Shown: positions 16,724 through 23,909 of the stretch, one piece after another
How positions within the stretch are numbered: the stretch's first letter is position 1
Layout of the letters: each line of letters opens with the position of its first letter
NCBI GenBank assembly: GCA_963801195.1
Contig: CAWDDX010000007.1
Location: 248,001 to 312,000 of the forward strand
Source: SZUA-36 sp963801195
Lineage (GTDB): Bacteria; Pseudomonadota; Gammaproteobacteria; Xanthomonadales; SZUA-36
Length of the DNA: 64,000 nt
Direction: 5' to 3'
The notes under the pieces: model-generated
Seen by the model: the letters and a program-made list of their open reading frames with translations, nothing else
What the model was told of the DNA's origin: nothing
Database searches by the model: none
Position numbers and translations under genes: made by a program

Positions 16724-17707
16724 ATGAGCCAACGAATCAGCCTGGAACTGGAACCCGCAGATACCGAGCGCCTGGCCAATTTGTGCGGCCAGTTCGACCA
16801 GCATCTGAAACAGATTGAAAGCCGTCTGCACGTGGACATATTCTGCCGCGGCAACCTTTTTACGGTGCAGGGTGAAACCCGCCAGGCGCGTGCTGCCAGC
16901 CGCCTGATCAAGCAGTTGTACACGCTCTCCGAGTCTGAATTCCTGACGCCGGAAGTGATAAACCTGCACCTGCAGGAGTCGGGCATTGCCGAAATAGCGG
17001 ATGAAGATGAATTGGAGCCCCACGCTGATGACGTTACGATCATTACAAAACGTGGCGCCATCCGCGGTCGTGGCCCCAATCAGAAACAGTATTTGCGCAA
17101 TATCGATCAATACGCCGTCAATTTTGGTATCGGGCCTGCCGGAACGGGTAAAACTTACCTGGCGGTGGCCAGCGCGGTCGCTGCGTTGCAGGCGGATCAC
17201 GTGCAGCGCATCGTGCTGGTCAGGCCGGCTGTGGAAGCGGGTGAACGGCTCGGGTTTCTCCCCGGCGACCTGGCCCAGAAGGTCGATCCTTACTTGCGCC
17301 CCCTGTACGACGCACTCTACGAGATGCTTGGTTTTGATCACGTGGCAAGACTGATCGAACGCAACGTAATCGAAGTGGCGCCATTAGCGTTTATGCGCGG
17401 GCGCACGCTGAATGATGCCTTCATTATTCTCGATGAGGCGCAGAACACGACGCCGGAGCAGATGAAGATGTTCCTGACCCGGACGGGTTTCGGATCAACC
17501 GCGGTCATCACCGGGGATATCACGCAGATCGATCTGCCAAAACACCAGCTCTCGGGTCTGAAGCAGGCGGTAGAAATCCTGAAGGGCGTAGAAGGTATCA
17601 GTTTCAGTAATTTCAGCGCCAGGGACGTGGTCAGGCACCCGATGGTGCAGCGCATCGTGATGGCCTATGACAAGGCGGGCGCAGACGGGCCGGGCGATGC
17701 AGGCTGA
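16724..17707 (+). CDS. ybeZ: PhoH-like ATPase YbeZ
   Basis: A 327-residue PhoH-family P-loop ATPase. An N-terminal KH-like part (residues about 10-70, LHVDIFCRGN) precedes the ATPase core with Walker A GPAGTGKT, the RLGFLPGD loop and Walker B FIILDEAQN. In E. coli YbeZ works with the neighbouring RNase-like YbeY in ribosome/RNA metabolism. I chose the ATG of MSQRISLELEP, four bases after the miaB stop; the frame stays open 16 codons upstream inside miaB. Its end overlaps ybeY by 11 bases, indicating translational coupling. Confidence 0.95.
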   Translation: MSQRISLELEPADTERLANLCGQFDQHLKQIESRLHVDIFCRGNLFTVQGETRQARAASRLIKQLYTLSESEFLTPEVINLHLQESGIAEIADEDELEPHADDVTIITKRGAIRGRGPNQKQYLRNIDQYAVNFGIGPAGTGKTYLAVASAVAALQADHVQRIVLVRPAVEAGERLGFLPGDLAQKVDPYLRPLYDALYEMLGFDHVARLIERNVIEVAPLAFMRGRTLNDAFIILDEAQNTTPEQMKMFLTRTGFGSTAVITGDITQIDLPKHQLSGLKQAVEILKGVEGISFSNFSARDVVRHPMVQRIVMAYDKAGADGPGDAG

Positions 17708-18167
17708 TCTTGAAATCCAGCGCGCCACCCGATCGACGGGTATGCCGGGTGATGACCAGTTCAGGTTATGGATCGATGCAGTCCCAACTGCCGACAAGCT
17801 GAAATACATCCTTGGCATACGTATCGTCGATGAGCAGGAAGCACAGCGGTTTAACCGTGAATACCGGAACCGGGACTATGCCACCAATGTCCTGTCATTC
17901 CCGGCGGAGTTGCCCGAAGGTCTGCCTGCCGAACTCAGGCGTTCACATCTCGGCGACCTGCTGATTTGCGCCCCCGTCGTCGCGCGCGAGGCGATCGAGC
18001 AAAACAGGCCGGAAGCGGATCATTGGGCGCATTTGACCATTCACGGATTGATGCATTTGCTCGGGTACGATCATGAACAGCCCGATGAAGCGCTCGCCAT
18101 GGAATCGATGGAGACGGAAATCCTCGCAAACCTGGGGATTTCTGACCCCTACGTGGATATCGCGTGA
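17697..18167 (+). CDS. ybeY: rRNA maturation endoribonuclease YbeY
   Basis: A 156-residue metalloprotein (E. coli 155) with the zinc-binding HGxxHxxGYDH signature: H116, H120 and H126 in IHGLMHLLGYDHE. It acts in 16S rRNA 3'-end maturation and ribosome quality control. The start (MQADLEIQ) lies inside ybeZ. In relatives ybeY is followed at once by corC; here 647 bases carrying two repeat elements separate them, so the operon may be split. Confidence 0.96.
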   Translation: MQADLEIQRATRSTGMPGDDQFRLWIDAVPTADKLKYILGIRIVDEQEAQRFNREYRNRDYATNVLSFPAELPEGLPAELRRSHLGDLLICAPVVAREAIEQNRPEADHWAHLTIHGLMHLLGYDHEQPDEALAMESMETEILANLGISDPYVDIA

Positions 18168-18278
18168 AAAGATTTCAGGTGCCAATGCTGCAATATTTGC
18201 ACGCTTCTGGTAAAACACGTTTTAAGCCACAATCTTCCTGGTTAACCAGGGGCGCAATTGGCGTCGTTAAATAAACTA

Positions 18279-18545
18279 GGGCCTGTTAACACTATGCGGA
18301 CACCCATCGACAGCGGTCATTTTTTTGCAGGACAAGGCGCATTGAGCGCGGTGTACCCAGGGTACACGAGCGAAAGTGCAACGCGGTCGTGCGGAAAAAT
18401 GGCCTTGTCCCGAAGGGTTGGCGCTCCAAACAGGCCATGCGGCGGTGCGCATCGCTTATTTGGAACAACCAAACTGCGCTCCGCGCGTCTTGCCTGGCCC
18501 GATTGGAGGGCCAACGCCGGGCATCCGTATAGTGCTAACAGGCCC
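18279..18545 (+). repeat. MITE-like element, copy A, with about 22-bp terminal inverted repeats
   Basis: Left end GGGCCTGTTAACACTATG plus four bases (18279-18300); the right end (18524-18545) is its reverse complement at 20 of 22 positions. Inside: a T7 tract, a 17-base palindrome GTGTACCCAGGGTACAC (18351-18367), a GGACAAGGC/GCCTTGTCC inverted pair and a GGTTGGCGCTCCAA / TTGGAGGGCCAACG pair, so the transcript could fold almost end to end. An open frame across it exists only because both copies repeat; I see no protein. The 111 bases between ybeY and this element hold only a CCTGGTTAACCAGG palindrome (18237-18250). Confidence 0.85.
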
Positions 18546-18809
18546 TGCTGTAACACTATGCGGATACCCATCGACAGCGGTCATTTTTTTGCAGGACAAG
18601 GCGCATTGAGCGCGGTGTACCCAGGGTACACGAGCGAAAGTGCAACGCGGTCGTGCGGAAAAATGGCCTTGTCCCGAAGGGTTGGCGCTCCAAACAGGCC
18701 ATGCGGCGGTGCGCATCGCTTATTTGGAACAACCAAACTGCGCTCTGCGCGTCTTGCCTGGCCCGATTGGAGGGCCAACGCCGGGCATCCGCACAGTGCC
18801 AACGGGCCC
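18546..18809 (+). repeat. MITE-like element, copy B, in direct tandem
   Basis: Abuts copy A in the same orientation. The inner 220 bases differ from copy A by a single C/T change near 18747, while the ends differ more: the left end has lost part of the GGGCCTGTTA and the right end carries four transitions. The central palindrome is at 18615-18631. The right end stops five bases before the corC ATG. Near identity of the cores points to a recent duplication. Confidence 0.85.
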
Positions 18810-18814
18810 TCGCA

Positions 18815-19663
18815 ATGAGCGAAGATCAATCGGGTAACGGTGCCGGGCCCAAAACCTGGATGGGGCGTATCAGCAAAGTATTTTCGTCCGAACCCCGGGA
18901 TCGCGAAGAACTGAAAGTACTGATCAACGAGTCCTGTGAGAAGGGCATACTCGACGCGGATGCACTTGCAATGATCGACGGCGCACTTGCTGTATCGGAG
19001 ATGCAGGTCCGCGATGCGATGGTGCCGCGTTCGCATATGGTCGTCATTGCAGTCGAGTCTCAACTTGACGAATTTTTGCCAAAGGTTCTCGAGTCCGGCC
19101 ACTCAAGGTTCCCGGTCATTGGCGAGGACCGGGACGAGGTGGAAGGTATACTGCTGGCCAAGGACTTGTTGCGTCACTATGCAGAGGATAGCGGCGAATT
19201 CAACCTGAAAGCACTCATCAGGCCCGCGGTTGTTATTCCCGAAAGCAAACGCCTGAACATGCTGCTCAGGGACTTCCGCGCCAGTCGCAACCACATGGCG
19301 ATCGTAGTCGACGAGTACGGTGGTGTGTCCGGATTGATTACGATCGAAGACGTCCTCGAAGAGATCGTCGGTGAAATAGACGACGAACACGATGAGGAGG
19401 AAGAGGCGCCGATCAAGGCCCTGGGTAACAAAAGATTCCGTATCGATGCGCTGGCCGAGGTCGAGGATTTCAACGAGGTTTTTGAGTCTGAGCTGAGCGA
19501 CGAGGATTACGATACCGTGGGTGGTCTGTTGCTTGCAGAGTTTGGCCGGGTCCCGGAAACCGGTGAGGAAGTGGTATTGGCCGAACGTTTCCATTTTAAT
19601 GTCACCGCGGCCGATAACCGGCGAATCATCATGCTGGAAATGAATGATCTCAAGCCTGACTAG
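18815..19663 (+). CDS. corC: CNNM-associated Mg/Co efflux protein CorC (HlyC/CorC family)
   Basis: A 282-residue cytoplasmic protein: short N-terminal segment, two CBS domains (about residues 66-190, MVPRSHMVVI and VDEYGGVSGLITIEDVLEEIVGEI), then the CorC_HlyC transporter-associated domain to the C-terminus. It binds adenine nucleotides and is linked to Mg/Co resistance. The ATG giving MSEDQSGNG matches E. coli CorC (MSDDNSH), so the start is secure, yet the sequence before it is the end of repeat copy B and has no Shine-Dalgarno. Expression must rely on readthrough, on signals in the repeat, or on SD-independent initiation. It overlaps the next gene by 20 bases. Confidence 0.94.
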   Translation: MSEDQSGNGAGPKTWMGRISKVFSSEPRDREELKVLINESCEKGILDADALAMIDGALAVSEMQVRDAMVPRSHMVVIAVESQLDEFLPKVLESGHSRFPVIGEDRDEVEGILLAKDLLRHYAEDSGEFNLKALIRPAVVIPESKRLNMLLRDFRASRNHMAIVVDEYGGVSGLITIEDVLEEIVGEIDDEHDEEEEAPIKALGNKRFRIDALAEVEDFNEVFESELSDEDYDTVGGLLLAEFGRVPETGEEVVLAERFHFNVTAADNRRIIMLEMNDLKPD

Positions 19664-20903
19664 TCCGCGTACCGAAATCAGGCGGACTGGTTATCTACAA
19701 GCCTGGTGGTTTTTCCTTGGGTTTGTGTTGCTGCTTTGTACCAGGGCCGGAGTCGCCGCCGAAATTTCGTCCATACCTGCAGTTCCCCCCGACGGTCATG
19801 AAGCGTGGCTGGTGACGTACGGACCCGGCGAGATCTATTTTGAGCGCTTTGGGCACAATGCCATCTGGCTGCGCGAACCTGCCGCCGGGCTTGACAATAC
19901 ATTCAATTTTGGCGCCTTCGATTTTGAGCAGGAAAACTTCTTTTTGCGCTTCATACGCGGACGAATGATCTATTTATCCATCGTGGAACCGGCACGGTTG
20001 GAGTTTGGCTATTACCGGCAGGAAAACCGCAGCATCCGGGCCCAGAAACTCAACCTGGAAGCGTCGCAGTATCAGCGGTTGCGCGATTACCTGCTGAATG
20101 AGATACAACCAGAAAATCGCGATTACCGTTATGACTATTATCTGAATAACTGTTCAACACGCATTCGGGATGCGCTCGATATCGCACTCGGTGGTGCAAT
20201 CCACGCGGGCAGCGGGCAGGTCCCTGCAAATTTGAACTTTCGCGACCAGACGAGGCGTCTGACGCAAATGCAATTCTGGTATTACCTGGGCCTGGAGACC
20301 GGCCTTGGACTGCCGGTAGACCGCGCGGTTTCTCGTTGGGACGAGATGTTCATCCCGATGGTGCTGGCTGACGAAATCGCCACGATGCCGGTGGAAACGG
20401 CCGGCGCAGACCAACCGCTGGTCGAGTTGGACACGATGTTTTACGTCTCGACCTTACCCGCCCCGAATGCGGCGCCGACGACGGTCTGGTACCGCTACCT
20501 GCTATTTGGCCTGGCACTGACCGTTCTGGCATGGCTGAGCGGCCGATTCATGCCGCCGCGGTGGCTGGATGCCCTGTGTCGCGCCTGGATACTGGTCAGT
20601 GCAACTGTGGGCATGATGCTGGCTGCGTTGTGGTTGTTGACCGATCACGAAGTGAGCAGGAGCAATGCCAACCTGCTGCTGCTCAATCCCCTGGCATTAA
20701 TGGCTTTACTGCCCGGAATGCGACGTCTTGGTGCTTTGCTACTGGCTGGCGGAAACCTGTTGGCGTTTATCCTGTTATTGCTGCCGGTGCACCAGTACAA
20801 CCTGGATGTGCTGGCCATATTCACACCGCTTAATCTTGCCGTTGCGCTTTACTTATATCGCTCAGGAATCGTCAAGCGCAGAGAACAGGCCCTGCTGGGA
20901 TAG
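19644..20903 (+). CDS. DUF4105 (Lnb N-terminal periplasmic domain) membrane protein
   Basis: A 419-residue envelope protein. A signal/anchor (WWFFLGFVLLLCTRAGVAAE) leads a DUF4105 domain with candidate catalytic residues H71 (FERFGHNAIW) and C170 (YLNNCSTRIRD), followed by about five hydrophobic helices from residue 282. DUF4105 is the extracytoplasmic half of Lnb, an intramolecular lipoprotein transacylase of some Gram-positives; the many Gram-negative homologues are largely uncharacterised. It starts inside corC, in the slot often occupied by lnt in gammaproteobacteria, so a role in lipoprotein acylation is an attractive but untested inference. The 3' end overlaps the convergent phosphatase gene by 42 bases. 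Confidence 0.82.
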   Translation: MISSLTSPRTEIRRTGYLQAWWFFLGFVLLLCTRAGVAAEISSIPAVPPDGHEAWLVTYGPGEIYFERFGHNAIWLREPAAGLDNTFNFGAFDFEQENFFLRFIRGRMIYLSIVEPARLEFGYYRQENRSIRAQKLNLEASQYQRLRDYLLNEIQPENRDYRYDYYLNNCSTRIRDALDIALGGAIHAGSGQVPANLNFRDQTRRLTQMQFWYYLGLETGLGLPVDRAVSRWDEMFIPMVLADEIATMPVETAGADQPLVELDTMFYVSTLPAPNAAPTTVWYRYLLFGLALTVLAWLSGRFMPPRWLDALCRAWILVSATVGMMLAALWLLTDHEVSRSNANLLLLNPLALMALLPGMRRLGALLLAGGNLLAFILLLLPVHQYNLDVLAIFTPLNLAVALYLYRSGIVKRREQALLG

Positions 20904-21389
20904 GATTTCCACATGTGGTTCATTGCCGGTTATTGTTATAACGATGAGCTGGTCATAGTCCGAATCGTCCATGTCTCTGATAAAACAAACGCATAACAGG
21001 CGAGCGAGGTCCGGGGTGGTATTGCTGTGTCCGACGATGAGTGCATTGTGCCGGTTCTCGCGCAGAACCCTGGCCAGCGCGGGCAGATTGGCGGGGTCGT
21101 AGAGTGTCAGGTCCAGCCCCAGCGACGACGCCAATGGCCGGGCGGTATCGCGGCTGCGGCGGTAATCGCTGGACCAGATATCCGTGATGCCCTTGTCCCG
21201 AAGCCAGTTGGCCAGTTGTTCCGAGCGATGCCGTCCGGCATTCGTCAGTGCTGGATCGTCGCCGTCATCCGCCAGCTTTTCCGCGTGCCGGACCAGGTAA
21301 AGTGTGTATTGGCCGTCAACGGCTGCGGTTGCGCTTGCATTGCCTATCATGCATACAAGCAGAATTGTCAGCAGGCCTACGATGCGCAT
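20862..21389 (-). CDS. Secreted histidine phosphatase (SixA/phosphoglycerate mutase-like)
   Basis: A 175-residue protein with a signal peptide (MRIVGLLTILLVCMIGNASA) and a branch-1 histidine phosphatase core: LVRHAEK with the phospho-accepting H35, SSDYRRSRDTA and IVGHSNT carrying the second histidine. It should act in the periplasm; the substrate is unknown, so SixA-type phosphohistidine activity is only one possibility. Its ATG overlaps the prfA stop by one base (TGATG), so it is probably the last gene of hemA-prfA. The coding end runs 42 bases into the convergent DUF4105 gene. Confidence 0.86.
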   Translation of the reverse strand: MRIVGLLTILLVCMIGNASATAAVDGQYTLYLVRHAEKLADDGDDPALTNAGRHRSEQLANWLRDKGITDIWSSDYRRSRDTARPLASSLGLDLTLYDPANLPALARVLRENRHNALIVGHSNTTPDLARLLCVCFIRDMDDSDYDQLIVITITGNEPHVEILSQQGLFSALDDS

Positions 21390-22477
21390 CAGCTGGCCAG
21401 CTCATTCAGCAATTCGGCCTGGTGTTCCTGCGTCAGGGGTCCGATGACCATATCCAGGTTTCCGGCCAGCAATTCATCCAGTTTGTACAGGGTCAGTCCG
21501 ATCCTGTGGTCGGTTACGCGCCCCTGGGGAAAATTATAGGTACGGATGCGTTGAGAGCGGTCGCCGGAACCAACCTGGAGCTTTCGGCTTTCCGCCTGCT
21601 CACGCGCCTGTTCGGCCCTCTCCTTCTCCAGTAGACGGGCATTCAACAGGGACAATGCGCGCGCCTTGTTCTTGTGTTGCGATCGCTCATCCTGGCATTC
21701 GACCACAATGCCGGTTGGTAAATGGGTGATGCGAATGGCTGAATCTGTGGTGTTGACATGCTGGCCGCCCGCACCGGACGAACGATAGGTATCAATTCTC
21801 AGGTCCGAGGTCTGGATGTTTACGCCCTCTATATCTTCACGCTCCGGCAGTATTGCGACCGTACATGCCGAGGTATGGATGCGGCCCTGTGATTCCGTTT
21901 CCGGTACCCGCTGAACCCGGTGTGTTCCGGATTCAAATTTGAACCTTGAATAGGCGCCGTGGCCAATAATGCGTGCAACGATTTCCTTGTAGCCACCTTT
22001 TTCACCATTGCTGGTGTTGATGGTTTCTATCTGCCAGCGCTGATTTTCGACGTAGCGGTGATACATGCGGAAAAGGTCCCCCGCGAACAGGGCGGCTTCG
22101 TCGCCACCCGTGCCGGCCCGGATTTCCAGAAAAATATTACTCTCATCATCCGGGTCTTTTGGCAGTAACAGGACGTTCAGTTCCTCTTCGAGCTCATTTT
22201 GCTGCGCCGACGCGCTGGCGATCTCTTCGCTGGCCAGATTCTGCATTTCGACGTCCGCGTTTTTAAGCAGGCTTTTGGCCTCTTCGACGGCACGTCTGGC
22301 CTGTTGCCATTTTTTCCAGGTTTCAACCACCGGACCGAGTTGCGAATATTCGACCGATAACTCGCGATAGCGGTTCTGGTCGGCGAGAACTTCCGGTGTA
22401 CCCAACAGGATGCCGACTTCCTCGTGGCGTTCCCGTGCCTGGCTCAGCCGGGTACTGATCGAGGGCAACAAACTCAC
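21389..22477 (-). CDS. prfA: Peptide chain release factor 1
   Basis: Reads UAA and UAG and triggers peptidyl-tRNA hydrolysis. 362 residues (E. coli 360). The catalytic GGQ is in SSGAGGQHVNTTDSA and the codon-reading PxT motif is PET in RVPETESQGRIHTS. It starts at GTG, overlapping the hemA stop (GTGA), so translation is coupled; hemA-prfA is a conserved gammaproteobacterial pair. A partner prmC is not in the window; the phosphatase gene occupies the next position. Confidence 0.97.
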   Translation of the reverse strand: MSLLPSISTRLSQARERHEEVGILLGTPEVLADQNRYRELSVEYSQLGPVVETWKKWQQARRAVEEAKSLLKNADVEMQNLASEEIASASAQQNELEEELNVLLLPKDPDDESNIFLEIRAGTGGDEAALFAGDLFRMYHRYVENQRWQIETINTSNGEKGGYKEIVARIIGHGAYSRFKFESGTHRVQRVPETESQGRIHTSACTVAILPEREDIEGVNIQTSDLRIDTYRSSGAGGQHVNTTDSAIRITHLPTGIVVECQDERSQHKNKARALSLLNARLLEKERAEQAREQAESRKLQVGSGDRSQRIRTYNFPQGRVTDHRIGLTLYKLDELLAGNLDMVIGPLTQEHQAELLNELAS

Positions 22478-23733
22478 TTGTCGTCATCCGGTTCGAACAG
22501 GCGGTTGGCGACCCGCAGCAGTTCATCGTCCTGCTCCTCCGCGGCCTGGCGCAGGCGTGTGCTGGGTAGGTGCAGGATTCGTTTGGTCAGGTTGTGCGCC
22601 AGTTTTCCAATAACCTGCTCAGGATCCTGACCGGCCCTGATCTTGCGCAAGGCTTTTTTGACCAGTTCTTCACTGTTTTGACGGGCGTGTTTATGCAGGT
22701 TTTTCAGGTAAACCGCGGCCCGGGCGCCATTGAGCCAACGCATGAAGTCTTCGACAGATTCATCCACATCGCTACTGGCAGCCTCGGCAGCCTCGCTGCG
22801 TTTGGAAAGATTCTCATCCACGACCTTTTGCAGATCGTCAATGGTGTAGAGATACACGTTTCCAAGTTTACCGACATCGGGGTGAATATCCCTCGGAACA
22901 GCGATATCGACCATGAACATGGGTTGATTCCGGCGTTGCTTCAGCGCCGATTTCACCATGCCGGAATGAATGATGGGTTCGAGGCTGGCGGTTGAGCTGA
23001 TCAGGATGTCGGCGCGGTGCAACACACCCGGCAGGTCGCTGAGCGAGACGGCGGAAGCATTGAACTGTTCGGCCAGTTCGTTGGCGCGTTCGATACTCCG
23101 GTTGGCAATGATCAGGCTGGACAGACCCTTGTCATGCAGATGGCGTCCGCACAACTCGACCATCTCCCCGGCACCGACGAGGATGACGGTCTTGCTGGCC
23201 AGGTCGCCAAAAATTTGCTTTGCAAGCATGACGGTCGTGTAGGCGACTGAAACCGGGTGCTCGCCAATACGGGTCTTGGTACGGATGCGTTTGCCGGTGG
23301 CGAACGCGTGCTGAAACAATCGATCCAGGACTTTCACTACCCCGCCGGCGTCACCGGCCATTTGCCAGGATTCCTTCAGCTGTCCGACGATTTGTGACTC
23401 GCCAAGGACCAGTGAGTCCAAGCCGCCTGCAACCCGGAAAAGATGATGCACTGCCCGTTCCCGTTCGTGCGCATAACAATGCTTGTCCATATCGGCTGCA
23501 CTTAAGCCCCCCTTGGCCTGAAGCCAATCGCGAACCTGTTGGCGGCTTTGCTTTGGACCGACGCTGTACACTTCGGTGCGGTTGCAGGTGCTGACTATAA
23601 CGACCTCTTCAATGCCATCCAGCTCAAGCAGTTCCCTGACGCGCTCGGCATAGTCAATACGCGTGATGGCGATTTTCTCGCGAATTTCCAGCGTTGCTGT
23701 GTGGTGGCTGATTCCGGTGATTAGGAGAGGCAT
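22474..23733 (-). CDS. hemA: Glutamyl-tRNA reductase
   Basis: NADPH-dependent reduction of Glu-tRNA(Glu) to glutamate-1-semialdehyde, first committed step of C5-pathway tetrapyrrole synthesis. 419 residues (E. coli 418). The active-site cysteine is C50 in STCNRTEVY; SLVLGESQIVGQ and the NADPH-binding VGAGEMVELCGRHL follow. Substrate starts as charged tRNA, linking haem supply to translation. The ATG has no Shine-Dalgarno, and a strong predicted promoter lies so close that the mRNA leader may be only about eight bases. Confidence 0.97.
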   Translation of the reverse strand: MPLLITGISHHTATLEIREKIAITRIDYAERVRELLELDGIEEVVIVSTCNRTEVYSVGPKQSRQQVRDWLQAKGGLSAADMDKHCYAHERERAVHHLFRVAGGLDSLVLGESQIVGQLKESWQMAGDAGGVVKVLDRLFQHAFATGKRIRTKTRIGEHPVSVAYTTVMLAKQIFGDLASKTVILVGAGEMVELCGRHLHDKGLSSLIIANRSIERANELAEQFNASAVSLSDLPGVLHRADILISSTASLEPIIHSGMVKSALKQRRNQPMFMVDIAVPRDIHPDVGKLGNVYLYTIDDLQKVVDENLSKRSEAAEAASSDVDESVEDFMRWLNGARAAVYLKNLHKHARQNSEELVKKALRKIRAGQDPEQVIGKLAHNLTKRILHLPSTRLRQAAEEQDDELLRVANRLFEPDDDK

Positions 23734-23747
23734 GGGCGCGTATTTTA

Positions 23748-23776
23748 ATTAAAAGCCTGGCGAATATGCTTGTCAA
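23748..23776 (-). promoter_or_regulatory. Predicted hemA promoter
   Basis: On the minus strand TTGACA (23776-23771), a 17-base spacer, then TTTAAT (23753-23748). Transcription should start near 23741, leaving about eight bases before the hemA ATG. The rest of the divergent gap to the TPR gene shows no second strong promoter. Confidence 0.6.
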
Positions 23777-23909
23777 TCGGCGTAAATTCAAGTCGGCCAC
23801 GGTTCAGATACCGGTCCGGTGAACGAATTTCAATATTGCATGTTCGTGGGGATTGGTTAGCTGGCGTCAAGCGGTTATCCTTTGTTTCATGAATTGTGAC
23901 TATTGTTTC

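Noticed and set aside
18258..18818. A 186-residue open frame across both repeat copies
   Set aside because: Its peptide is simply repeated because the DNA is repeated; no ribosome site, no family resemblance, and other frames of the same element are also open.
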